NCBI GenBank assembly: GCA_023436685.1
Contig: JAEZIL010000311.1
Span: 1 to 21,707 of the forward strand
Direction: 5' to 3'
DNA length: 21,707 bases
Origin: Bacteroidota bacterium
Lineage (GTDB): Bacteria > Bacteroidota > Bacteroidia > Chitinophagales > Chitinophagaceae
Position 1 is the first letter of the stretch. Every line of letters starts with the position of its first letter. The position numbers and the translations under genes were made by a program. The notes under the pieces were generated by a model that made no database searches, was not told where the DNA came from, and saw nothing but the letters and a program-made list of their open reading frames with translations. Shown here piece after piece: positions 8,317-14,837 of the stretch.

Positions 8317-9472
8317 AACGGGAGCGCCACAATCCCGGTTATATGAAACAGCTTTGGGTTTGCAATCTCGTGGTTGGGAAGTTTTGATTGTCGCTGCAAT
8401 GCCCAATTATCCTACAGGGCGTATAAACGATGCTTACCGCGGCAAGCTGGTTGTTAAAGAGTTTATAGATGGCATGCATATATACCGATATGCATTGTAC
8501 CCCTCGAATTCAAAGAACAGGCTGCCAAGGATAGCCAGTATGCTTTCATTCAGTTTTTCCTCCCTGGCATCCCTATTTAAAATACGCAATTTCCGTCCGC
8601 AATACATACTTACCGAATCTCCTCCGCTTACCCTGGGGTTAACAGGGCTGTTGCTGGCTAAAGTAAGTGGAGCAAAACATATCCTGAATGTATCTGACCT
8701 GTGGCCATTATCAGCATACAAGCTAGGGGCAGTATCGCATGGGGTTTTATACAAACAGTTAAAAAGCATCGAGCTGTTTTTGTATAAACATTCCTTCGCA
8801 TGTACGGGTCAATCGCAGCAAATAATAGATCATGTAAGTAAGCACGGTGCTAAGCGAACCCATCTCTTCCGCAATGGTGTAGATACCAGGCGTTTTAAAG
8901 ATACAGATGCTGCATTTGTACCCCACCGCAATATCAAAATAGTATATACCGGATTGCTGGGAGTTGCGCAAGGGGTTTTAAATATTTGCAAGCATATCAA
9001 CTTTAAAGAGCTGGGCGTAACCTTTCATATTTACGGCGATGGTGCAGAGAAAGATGATATTGTAGCATATCTGCATGAAAATGCAGATAAAGGCATCTAT
9101 TATCATAACACAGTGCATCGCGATAATATACCAACGGTATTGGCTCAATACGATGCTATGTTGGTACCATTAATCAAACCGCTCTATGGTGCTATACCCT
9201 CTAAAATGTATGAAGCTATGGCTGCAGGTTTACCTGTCATATTCGCGGGCGGGGGTGAAGGTGCTCAATTGGTTAATAAATACAATATTGGCTGGACGGC
9301 CAAGCCTGCTAACTACCAAATGATGAAGGAAAAGATAGCCCTTCTATCACAGCTATCCAACATCGGTCTGGAAACCCTCAGGCATAATTGCAGGCAGGCT
9401 GCACAAACAGTATTCGATCGCGAAATACAGATTGAACAACTGCATTATTTCCTTTCCACAGCTGCTTCATAG
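8276..9472 (+). CDS. WbuB-like GT4 family glycosyltransferase
   Basis: A 398-aa GT-B glycosyltransferase. The N-terminus (ILTQYFPPETGAPQSRLYETA, residues about 6-26) and later NVSDLWPLSA (138-147) are typical of the WbuB/CapM-type subgroup of GT4, whose studied members add N-acetylated deoxy-amino sugars. The C-domain begins at IKIVYTGLLGVAQG (220-233). In this subgroup the first Glu of EX7E is normally absent; here the region reads YGAIPSKMYEAMAAGLP with only E313 of the pair. The start is TTG 8276, just downstream of an in-frame TAA, giving a 41-nt overlap with the CapK-like gene; no later ATG precedes the first beta strand. Last gene of the overlapping series. A T-rich run follows the stop, without a convincing hairpin. 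Confidence 0.87.
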   Translation: MKKIVILTQYFPPETGAPQSRLYETALGLQSRGWEVLIVAAMPNYPTGRINDAYRGKLVVKEFIDGMHIYRYALYPSNSKNRLPRIASMLSFSFSSLASLFKIRNFRPQYILTESPPLTLGLTGLLLAKVSGAKHILNVSDLWPLSAYKLGAVSHGVLYKQLKSIELFLYKHSFACTGQSQQIIDHVSKHGAKRTHLFRNGVDTRRFKDTDAAFVPHRNIKIVYTGLLGVAQGVLNICKHINFKELGVTFHIYGDGAEKDDIVAYLHENADKGIYYHNTVHRDNIPTVLAQYDAMLVPLIKPLYGAIPSKMYEAMAAGLPVIFAGGGEGAQLVNKYNIGWTAKPANYQMMKEKIALLSQLSNIGLETLRHNCRQAAQTVFDREIQIEQLHYFLSTAAS

Positions 9473-9490
9473 CTCTTTTTTTATTCTCCC

Positions 9491-9539
9491 GGTTTTTCAT
9501 TTGCCTACTGGTTTTTCAAAAACTGTTTAGTTATCTTAG
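9491..9539 (+). promoter_or_regulatory. Candidate promoter and direct repeat before the aminotransferase gene
   Basis: The 97-bp gap between 9472 and 9570 holds TATCTTAG (9532-9539), one base from the Bacteroidota -7 consensus TAnnTTTG, about 30 nt before the ATG. No good -33 TTTG is at the expected spacing. A 9-bp direct repeat GGTTTTTCA occurs at 9491-9499 and 9510-9518 (period 19 bp, close to two helical turns) just upstream and could be a regulator site. Consensus comparison only. Confidence 0.35.
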
Positions 9540-9569
9540 CTGTTATAAGCTTAAAGGGCGTCTATAGAG

Positions 9570-10814
9570 ATGATAGAAATAAACCCACAGGTGGCGGTTG
9601 AATTCAAAATAGATTTTTCTCCTCCATATATTGATGAAGATGTAATAGCAGAAGTTACAGATGCACTTCGCTCGGGCTGGATAACAACAGGGCCCAAGGT
9701 AAAAGAGCTGGAAGCTTTATGCGAACAAATAATAGGTACTGAAAAAGCTGATTGCGTTAATTCATGGACATCGGGCGCTTTACTTACTTTGAAATGGCTG
9801 GGCATAAAACCGGGCGATGAAATAGTAATACCTGCATATACCTATGCTGCAACAGCATTGGCCGTTTTAAATGCCGGAGCCAAGCCCGTAATGGTAGATG
9901 TACTACCTGATTTCTCTATTGATCCCCAAAAAATAAAAGAGGCAATAACGGAACATACCAAGGCAGTAATAACTGTTGATTTTGCCGGGTGGCCTTGCGA
10001 TTACGACCGCATTGCTGCTGTGCTGGAATTGCCTGAAGTAAGAAACAAATTCACACCCGCCAATACGGTTCAGGCTACATTTGGCAGGCCTGTTTTAATA
10101 TCAGATGCTGCTCATGCACTTGGTGCTCAGTATAATGGTAAAGCTGCGGCACTGGCTGCCGATATTACTATATTTTCGCTGCATGCAGTAAAGAATGTTA
10201 CCACTGCCGAAGGCGGGGTGATCTGTCTGCATCTTCCCAAACCCTTCGATAATACTGCCGTACATAAGTGGATGAAATTAAACTCGCTTAACGGACAAAC
10301 TAAAGATGCTTACACCAAGCTGCAAAAAAACTCCTGGCGTTACGATATAGTGGAGCAGGGCTTAAAAATAAATATGCCTGATGTATGCGCTGCTATAGGG
10401 CTGGCACAACTGCGTAAGTATGACGATAAATTGCTGCCGTCAAGAAAGGTAGCATATCATAAGTATAAAGAACTGCTTTCCGGTAAGCCATGGGCCATTT
10501 TACCTATAACGGAAGACAATAAGCGGGTATCTTCATATCATTTGTTCCCACTTCGCATTGAAGGCATCAACGAATTGCAGCGCGATGCTATTATCCTGAA
10601 ACTTGCTGAAGCAGGTGTGGCCAGCAATGTGCATTTTGTTCCGTTGCCTATGATGACACTTTTCAAAGAGATGGGGTATAAGATGGACGACTATCCTGTA
10701 TCATTTCAAAACTATGTGCATGAAATATCGCTACCCGTATATCCGCAGCTAACAGGTGAAGAATGTAGGTATGTGATAGAGCAATTAGAAAAAGCATATA
10801 ATGCGGTAGTATAA
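9570..10814 (+). CDS. DegT/DnrJ/EryC1/StrS family PLP-dependent sugar aminotransferase
   Basis: A 414-aa fold-type I PLP enzyme that transaminates a nucleotide-linked keto-sugar to an amino-sugar. Family landmarks: SGWITTGPKVKELE (35-48), the cofactor-phosphate segment NSWTSGALLT (64-73), IPAYTYAATALAVLNAGAKP (87-106), ISDAAHALGA with the PLP-nitrogen Asp at 179, and the Schiff-base Lys at 208 in SLHAVKNVTTAEGG. The C-terminal part has the SSYHLFPLRI and GVASNVHFVPLP segments normal for the family. Length is a little above the common 370-400 aa; the extra residues lie around 145-172. The matching dehydratase and N-acetyltransferase are absent, so the product (a bacillosamine-like, viosamine-like or perosamine-like sugar) cannot be settled. 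It ends TAATG, overlapping the next start by one base, so it is co-translated with the phosphoglycosyl transferase. Confidence 0.92.
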   Translation: MIEINPQVAVEFKIDFSPPYIDEDVIAEVTDALRSGWITTGPKVKELEALCEQIIGTEKADCVNSWTSGALLTLKWLGIKPGDEIVIPAYTYAATALAVLNAGAKPVMVDVLPDFSIDPQKIKEAITEHTKAVITVDFAGWPCDYDRIAAVLELPEVRNKFTPANTVQATFGRPVLISDAAHALGAQYNGKAAALAADITIFSLHAVKNVTTAEGGVICLHLPKPFDNTAVHKWMKLNSLNGQTKDAYTKLQKNSWRYDIVEQGLKINMPDVCAAIGLAQLRKYDDKLLPSRKVAYHKYKELLSGKPWAILPITEDNKRVSSYHLFPLRIEGINELQRDAIILKLAEAGVASNVHFVPLPMMTLFKEMGYKMDDYPVSFQNYVHEISLPVYPQLTGEECRYVIEQLEKAYNAVV

Positions 10815-11401
10815 TGATCCGTTTATTTGATCTGTTTCTTTCATTGCTGTTATTGATAATCTTTATTCCGGTTTTTTTGCTGCTTGCCCTCTGGATCAAG
10901 ATCGATTCACGCGGGCCGGTCATTTATCGTCAAAAGCGGGTAGGAAGGTATGGTAAAGAATTTTCCATGCTTAAGTTTCGCACCATGTACCATGGCAACA
11001 ACACTAAGTTATTGCTTACGCTTGGTGAAGATGACAAACGCATTACCCCAATAGGGTATTACCTCAGAAAACTTAAATTGGATGAGCTGCCACAGCTGTT
11101 AAATGTATTGCGGGGCGAAATGAGTATTGTTGGCCCGCGGCCAGAAGTTAAAAAATATGTAGACCTCTACACGGCAGAAGAGAAAGATATATTGAACGTC
11201 CGGCCAGGTATTACCGACTATGCTTCTATAGCATATGCCAACGAGAGCGAACTGCTTGCCCGGCAAAAAAATCCGGAGCAATTTTACATTGATTCTATAA
11301 TGCCGGAGAAAATAAAGCTCAATAGAAAATTTATCGAAGCTCCAACAATTGGCAATTATTTCCGTATTATTTTTCTAACACTAAAAAGGATAGTTAAATA
11401 G
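10814..11401 (+). CDS. Monotopic phosphoglycosyl transferase (bacterial sugar transferase, PglC-like)
   Basis: A 195-aa enzyme that transfers a sugar-1-phosphate from a UDP-sugar to undecaprenyl phosphate, starting repeat-unit synthesis on the cytoplasmic face of the inner membrane. It has the minimal size of the PglC type, without the extra membrane helices of WbaP/WcaJ. Residues 4-28 are the hydrophobic re-entrant helix with the IP break at 18-19, followed by KIDSRGPVIYRQKRVGR (29-45) and KFRTM (54-58). The catalytic Asp-Glu dyad is D90-E91 in LKLDELPQLLNVLRGEMSIVGPRPE. The pairing with a sugar aminotransferase fits a di-N-acetylated or other amino-sugar substrate, as in the PglC/PglE pathway (inference). 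It starts within the TAATG overlap with the upstream gene and ends in a strong terminator. Confidence 0.93.
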   Translation: MIRLFDLFLSLLLLIIFIPVFLLLALWIKIDSRGPVIYRQKRVGRYGKEFSMLKFRTMYHGNNTKLLLTLGEDDKRITPIGYYLRKLKLDELPQLLNVLRGEMSIVGPRPEVKKYVDLYTAEEKDILNVRPGITDYASIAYANESELLARQKNPEQFYIDSIMPEKIKLNRKFIEAPTIGNYFRIIFLTLKRIVK

Positions 11402-11435
11402 AAAAGGGATGCACGAGGCATCCCTTTTCTATTTA
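11395..11435. terminator. Bidirectional terminator with a perfect 18-bp stem
   Basis: Perfect inverted repeat: TAAATAGAAAAGGGATGC (11395-11412), loop ACGAG (11413-11417), then its exact complement (11418-11435). The left arm contains the stop codon of the phosphoglycosyl transferase gene. A and T runs flank the GC core on both sides, so the hairpin can end transcription from the glycan cluster (+) and from the ferritin-like operon (-), which converge here with only 47 bp between the stops. Confidence 0.9.
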
Positions 11436-11448
11436 CAAAAAGTTGTAA

Positions 11449-12279
11449 TTAAGTAACTATAAAACGGGTAACCAGCTTCTCAACATCAAACTTATTCATA
11501 GGCTCGTCAAATGACTCGGCAGCTGCAAATGCATCTACTTCAAAGCCATTGATGCCTAATATCTGTACGCCGTTTTGAGTTGTGTTCAGTTCACCTTCGT
11601 AAAACCTGTTGAAACGTAGTTCTGCAGTTTCATCCAGATTTCCATATACCCAAGGCTTTACTTTCGAGAAGCCAAGTGCAGTACGCAGCATACGGATACG
11701 TGTAGCATGCCTTGCCTCTACCGATTGCAGGGTCATCAAATGGGTAACAATCTCGTTATTGGCCTGTGCCTCTATAGAGAGCCCTTTATACGTACGCACA
11801 TTCAGGTCTTCAAAAGACTGCGCCATTTGCAAAAGATCGGGTAGCGATGTATTATATTCTTTGTATGGGCCGTTACCTGTGCCGTTGCCTGCTGTAAAGT
11901 CGAATGTTGGAGCAGGTATTACATAGCTGCCGGTGGCATCTATAAAATTTTTCAGGAAGTTAACATGTGCTGCTTCGTCAGCTGCTATTTTAGTGAACAT
12001 GATCGTAGCTTCAGGCGTGAGTACTGTTGATGGCAATACAAACGTCTGGTAGAAATCATGCTCCATGTACTGCATTTTCAATGCATAGGTAAGCACATCA
12101 TACAGTATATCATTGGTTTTTCCGTATGCTTTTTTGAATAACGAACCCAAGGCAAACGGTACCGCAGCAACAGCTACTTTAGAGCTAAAGCTCTTAAGTA
12201 TATGACGGCGTGGGCTAAGCCTTTCATAAACTTCGGGGTCAGTTTCCTGTATAAGAGAAAATATATTCTTAATGTTCAT
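11449..12279 (-). CDS. Ferritin-like domain protein (Ferritin_2 type), probable Tat substrate
   Basis: A 276-aa protein with a four-helix ferritin-like domain. Likely carboxylate and His ligands: E73 (QYMEHDFY), E102 with H105 (DEAAH), E157 (SFEDLNV) and E188 with H191 (VEARH), the E / ExxH / E / ExxH pattern of ferritin-like di-iron proteins. Before the domain, residues 22-45 read SPRRHILK then VAVAAVPFALGSLF, a twin-arginine pair followed by a hydrophobic stretch, so export by the Tat pathway or a membrane anchor is likely. About 75 C-terminal residues lie outside the bundle. Substrate and reaction are unknown: the family includes desiccation-related and presumed oxidase or iron-binding proteins. 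It is second in an operon with another ferritin-like gene 13 bp upstream. Confidence 0.85.
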   Translation of the reverse strand: MNIKNIFSLIQETDPEVYERLSPRRHILKSFSSKVAVAAVPFALGSLFKKAYGKTNDILYDVLTYALKMQYMEHDFYQTFVLPSTVLTPEATIMFTKIAADEAAHVNFLKNFIDATGSYVIPAPTFDFTAGNGTGNGPYKEYNTSLPDLLQMAQSFEDLNVRTYKGLSIEAQANNEIVTHLMTLQSVEARHATRIRMLRTALGFSKVKPWVYGNLDETAELRFNRFYEGELNTTQNGVQILGINGFEVDAFAAAESFDEPMNKFDVEKLVTRFIVT

Positions 12280-12292
12280 TGATTACGAAGAT

Positions 12293-12982
12293 TTATGATT
12301 TGGGTAAATTTTTAACTGATAGCTTGGTTTTAAAGTGCCTGTCAACTGTTGCCAGCACTTCTTCAGGGGTTTTCCATGCATCCATGCCATCGCCATTGGT
12401 ATAGTCGGCAAAACTGTTTACGGTCATCAGTTCAAGCAACACTGCAGCATGCCTGGCTTCTACCGAAGCAATTTTAGAAGCAGTTGCCATATAGTCGGTA
12501 GTATTAAGGTATTGCGCAACACCATTATAAGCAGCTACGCTAAGTTCCTTTAATACGCTGGCTGTGCCAAGTACACTCTCGCGAGACGTAAAAGTCACAT
12601 TACTGAAATCAAATTCAAGGTCAGGTATCACATTGGCATCGCCTAAGATATTCCTGAAAAATTCGCGGTGGGCAATTTCATGCTCGCTTATATCCTTTAG
12701 CAGAGATTTCTCCAGGGCGCTAACCCCGCTGTAGAAAGAACTGCTTACTTGTATATAAAATGCAGCCTGCAATTGCTCCATTGCATACAAGTAGTTAAGT
12801 ATGCCGGTATCGCCACTGCCCAGGTTTATAGTATTATCAGGTTCAGGATCTTTTTTCTCATCATCTCGGCAAGATGCTATAAACATACCTGCGCCCGCAA
12901 GGCCTGCATAGCTTAGAAATTTTCTACGGGATACACCTGCCGCCAGTATGCTTTCGGTGCTTCCTTTCATTTCTTCTTTCAT
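12293..12982 (-). CDS. Ferritin-like domain lipoprotein with Tat signal
   Basis: A 229-aa protein. Residues 18-38 form a clear Tat signal (SRRKFLS, then a glycine/alanine-rich hydrophobic stretch) ending in a lipobox (FIAS before C38), so it should be exported folded and lipidated, consistent with loading a metal in the cytoplasm. After a charged linker rich in D/E/K/P (39-50), the ferritin-like bundle shows E69 (AMEQLQAAFY), E102 with H105 (HEIAH), E147 (KELSVAAYNG) and E175 with H178 (VEARH), the same pattern as the downstream gene. The two proteins are therefore diverged relatives in one operon and may form a hetero-oligomer (inference). ATG 12982 is used; a second ATG at 12970 follows a purine-rich stretch and is also possible. 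Function in iron or oxygen chemistry is inferred only from fold. Confidence 0.87.
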   Translation of the reverse strand: MKEEMKGSTESILAAGVSRRKFLSYAGLAGAGMFIASCRDDEKKDPEPDNTINLGSGDTGILNYLYAMEQLQAAFYIQVSSSFYSGVSALEKSLLKDISEHEIAHREFFRNILGDANVIPDLEFDFSNVTFTSRESVLGTASVLKELSVAAYNGVAQYLNTTDYMATASKIASVEARHAAVLLELMTVNSFADYTNGDGMDAWKTPEEVLATVDRHFKTKLSVKNLPKS

Positions 12983-13016
12983 AAGTTACTTTTAGTATAG
13001 TTCAGTTGTGTTTTAA

Positions 13017-13067
13017 CCGTTGCCTCAGGGCAACGGGCAAAATGTACACACGCTATTGCAGCCGCAA
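13017..13067 (-). promoter_or_regulatory. Promoter of the ferritin-like operon with a palindrome at the predicted start of transcription
   Basis: Reading on the - strand, TTG at 13067-13065 is followed 18 nt later by TACATTTTG (13046-13038), close to the Bacteroidota -33/-7 pair TTTG and TAnnTTTG. Directly downstream is a perfect 8-bp inverted repeat CCGTTGCC / GGCAACGG with loop TCAG (13017-13036, + strand reading) covering the expected transcription start. No T-run follows it on either strand, so it looks more like an operator or 5'-UTR hairpin than a terminator. The rest of the 12983-13189 gap, roughly 13070-13189, is AT-rich and shows nothing further. Confidence 0.45.
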
Positions 13068-13189
13068 CAGCAGTAAAAACACAAAATGCCTAGTAAATCT
13101 AATATATGTTATCTGTTTTTCATAGCGTACAGCCACGAAAAACTAAACAAAATCTGATTTATAAATAAATAATATGAAACCCGGTAGCA

Positions 13190-13432
13190 TTAGTTTTTGC
13201 CTACCACAAATACAAAGGGCATATCTGTACGCTCGCGCAATGCAATTTGTACTTTTACCCGCCGGTTAATGATCTTATAGCGCTGCAGGTCTATAACCTC
13301 CAGGGCGCTTACATAGGTTTTGGCAATGGCAGTTACTTTTATGTATTTGGCAAGGAACAGGGCATCATCCTTGTCTGTAGCTAAAATATCGCTTCTGTGC
13401 TGTATCCAAACCTTATGCTCACCACTCCACAT
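13190..13432 (-). CDS. Unrecognised 80-aa protein
   Basis: Not recognised. The frame can open at TTG 13438, but the ATG at 13432 gives a protein of 80 residues starting MWSGEHKVWIQHRSDI. It has no signal peptide or membrane helix. Composition is mixed, with alternating hydrophobic/charged runs (YKIINRRVKVQIALRERTD, then PFVFVVGKN) suggesting a small alpha/beta or beta-rich soluble protein. Support for its being real: normal amino-acid composition, no competing gene on the other strand, and a start 19 bp after the stop of the small lipoprotein gene on the same strand, suggesting a two-gene transcript. It could still be spurious. Confidence 0.55.
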   Translation of the reverse strand: MWSGEHKVWIQHRSDILATDKDDALFLAKYIKVTAIAKTYVSALEVIDLQRYKIINRRVKVQIALRERTDMPFVFVVGKN

Positions 13433-13451
13433 AGCCAAATCGTTTTAAAGT

Positions 13452-13601
13452 TTAATGATAACGTTTAGGGCTTTTATATACCTGGTTGATATTACTGCCG
13501 CATCCGCAGCCTTTTGCCGTACTGCAGCTTTGCAGCCACAAACTAGCCGCACATAAAAGGGCGGCAGCCATCCACATCCGCTTATTAAATAATCGCCTCA
13601 T
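13452..13601 (-). CDS. Small lipoprotein of 49 aa
   Basis: A short gene starting at ATG 13601. It has a basic N-terminus (MRRLFNKRMW), a hydrophobic core rich in Ala and Leu, and a lipobox ending LQS before C26, a full lipoprotein signal in a very small protein. The predicted mature part is only 24 residues: CSTAKGCGCG, then a polar basic tail ending in His. The C-G-C pair (C32, C34) might bind a metal or form a disulfide (inference). It sits 19 bp upstream of the 80-aa gene, divergent from the MurG-like glycosyltransferase; the two starts are 30 bp apart. The signal-peptide layout is hard to get by chance, which is the main reason for calling it. Function unknown. Confidence 0.7.
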   Translation of the reverse strand: MRRLFNKRMWMAAALLCAASLWLQSCSTAKGCGCGSNINQVYKSPKRYH

Positions 13602-13608
13602 AATGCTC

Positions 13609-13616
13609 TACTTTTG
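13609..13616 (+). promoter_or_regulatory. -7 promoter element before the MurG-like glycosyltransferase
   Basis: TACTTTTG matches the Bacteroidota TAnnTTTG -7 consensus exactly. Transcription would start near 13622, about ten bases before the TTG start codon, giving a very short leader. No clear -33 TTTG is seen; the region where it should lie is AT-rich and is also the coding start of the divergent lipoprotein gene. Confidence 0.5.
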
Positions 13617-13631
13617 TAAAAATAAGAATAA

Positions 13632-14720
13632 TTGGGTACCAAAACTTCAGCGCATATTCTGGTTTCACCGCTCGATTGGGGCCTGGGCCATACCACACGT
13701 TGCGTACCTATTATTAGTCATCTGTTAAATAGCGGCTGCAGGGTAACTTTTGCCGGCAACAACTGGCAGCGTGCCTACATTGCCCATACTTTTCCCGCTA
13801 TACCAATGCTGCACCTAAACGGGTATGATGTACGTTACAGCAAAACAGGCAAGGCTTTCATGTTCGCATTACTCAGGCAATTGCCTGGCATTGTTAATAG
13901 TATCCGCCACGAGCACCAGTGGCTAAAAGAAATGCATGCCTTGCATCATTTCGATGGAGTTATTTCCGACAATCGGTATGGCTTGTATCACCAACAGGTA
14001 CCTTCTGTCATCATGACGCACCAGCTGATGGTGCAAAGTGGTATGGGAAATAAAGTTGACAACCTGCTAATGCGTATTCACTATAAAAGGCTGGCCCTTT
14101 TTAGCAATTGCTGGGTGGTAGATGTAGCAAATGAACCAAACCTTAGTGGCAAATTGGGGCATCCGGGTAAGCTGCCACAAGATACCCGGTATATTGGCCT
14201 GCTGTCACAACTGCAACCTGTTGCTACAGACGGAGAACATTTGCTGATATTACTCTCGGGCCCCGAACCACAACGCACTATACTATCAAACCTGCTTTGG
14301 CAGCAAGCCATTGCCATACAGCGCAAAATTGTATTTGTAGAAGGCAACAGCGATGTCCCCTCCAGGCAAAATATTCCATCGCACATCAGTTATTACCGAC
14401 GCCTTGCAAAAGAGCAGCTGCAGCCATTATTTCAAAACGCAAACCTGGTACTATGCCGTAGTGGCTACTCAAGCCTGATGGACCTGGTGGCAATGAATAA
14501 AAAAGCTATACTTATTCCTACCCCCGGCCAAACCGAACAAGAATACCTGGGAAGGTATTTGCACAATGAAGGAATTTATTACAGTACACCCCAACACAAT
14601 TTTAATTTGCTATCGGCACTAAAACATTCAGAGCAATTCCCCTTCCGGCAACTTAATATGGGCCATAGCCTGCAGCTGTATAAAAGCGTTGTGGAAGAAT
14701 GGCTGGCAGATATTGGTTAG
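13632..14720 (+). CDS. MurG-like GT-B glycosyltransferase (GT28-type C-terminal domain)
   Basis: A 362-aa protein. The N-terminus SAHILVSPLDWGLGHTTRC carries the glycine-rich GLGH loop of MurG/GT28-like enzymes. The C-terminal domain begins near LLILLSGPEPQR (204-215) and has the donor-binding segment NLVLCRSGYSSLMDLVAMNKK (271-291), then ILIPTPGQTEQEYLGRYL (293-310), which parallels the MurG motif with a Gly-rich loop, a conserved acidic residue and a following Gln pair. It is not true MurG: it stands alone, outside a cell-wall gene cluster, and lacks MurG's N-terminal GGTGGH. The frame opens at TTG 13632 directly after a stop, and the first beta strand is only seven codons later, so TTG must be the start. 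Acceptor and donor are unknown. Confidence 0.8.
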   Translation: MGTKTSAHILVSPLDWGLGHTTRCVPIISHLLNSGCRVTFAGNNWQRAYIAHTFPAIPMLHLNGYDVRYSKTGKAFMFALLRQLPGIVNSIRHEHQWLKEMHALHHFDGVISDNRYGLYHQQVPSVIMTHQLMVQSGMGNKVDNLLMRIHYKRLALFSNCWVVDVANEPNLSGKLGHPGKLPQDTRYIGLLSQLQPVATDGEHLLILLSGPEPQRTILSNLLWQQAIAIQRKIVFVEGNSDVPSRQNIPSHISYYRRLAKEQLQPLFQNANLVLCRSGYSSLMDLVAMNKKAILIPTPGQTEQEYLGRYLHNEGIYYSTPQHNFNLLSALKHSEQFPFRQLNMGHSLQLYKSVVEEWLADIG

Positions 14721-14731
14721 TTGATATTGAT

Positions 14732-14837
14732 TATCTTTGCAGTATTCTTCAATTAAATCAACTTAAGAGTAAGCCGATGTAGACAATAATTTCTTTAAAA
14801 AAAGTAATCCTATTCCTCACTTTTTAATGAAAGAATT
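14732..14837 (+). promoter_or_regulatory. Promoter and about 90-nt leader of the ABC-F gene
   Basis: TATCTTTG (14732-14739) is an exact TAnnTTTG -7 element; a TTG at 14713-14715 lies 16 nt upstream, slightly short for a -33 element and inside the end of the previous gene. Transcription from about 14745 gives a leader of roughly 90 nt, long for this genome. It contains a minimal start-stop ORF (ATG TAG, 14777-14782) and an AT-rich stretch with little stable structure. Some antibiotic-resistance ABC-F genes are controlled through such leaders, so regulation here is possible but unproven. Confidence 0.45.

Noticed and set aside
1..11401. Possible defence or phage island in the AT-rich region
   Set aside because: All genes belong to glycan assembly; no integrase, transposase, nuclease or attachment repeats are visible.
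13486..13728. 80-aa open frame on the + strand over the small lipoprotein
   Set aside because: It overlaps the MurG-like gene in another frame and lacks a signal or domain; the opposite-strand lipoprotein explains the region better.
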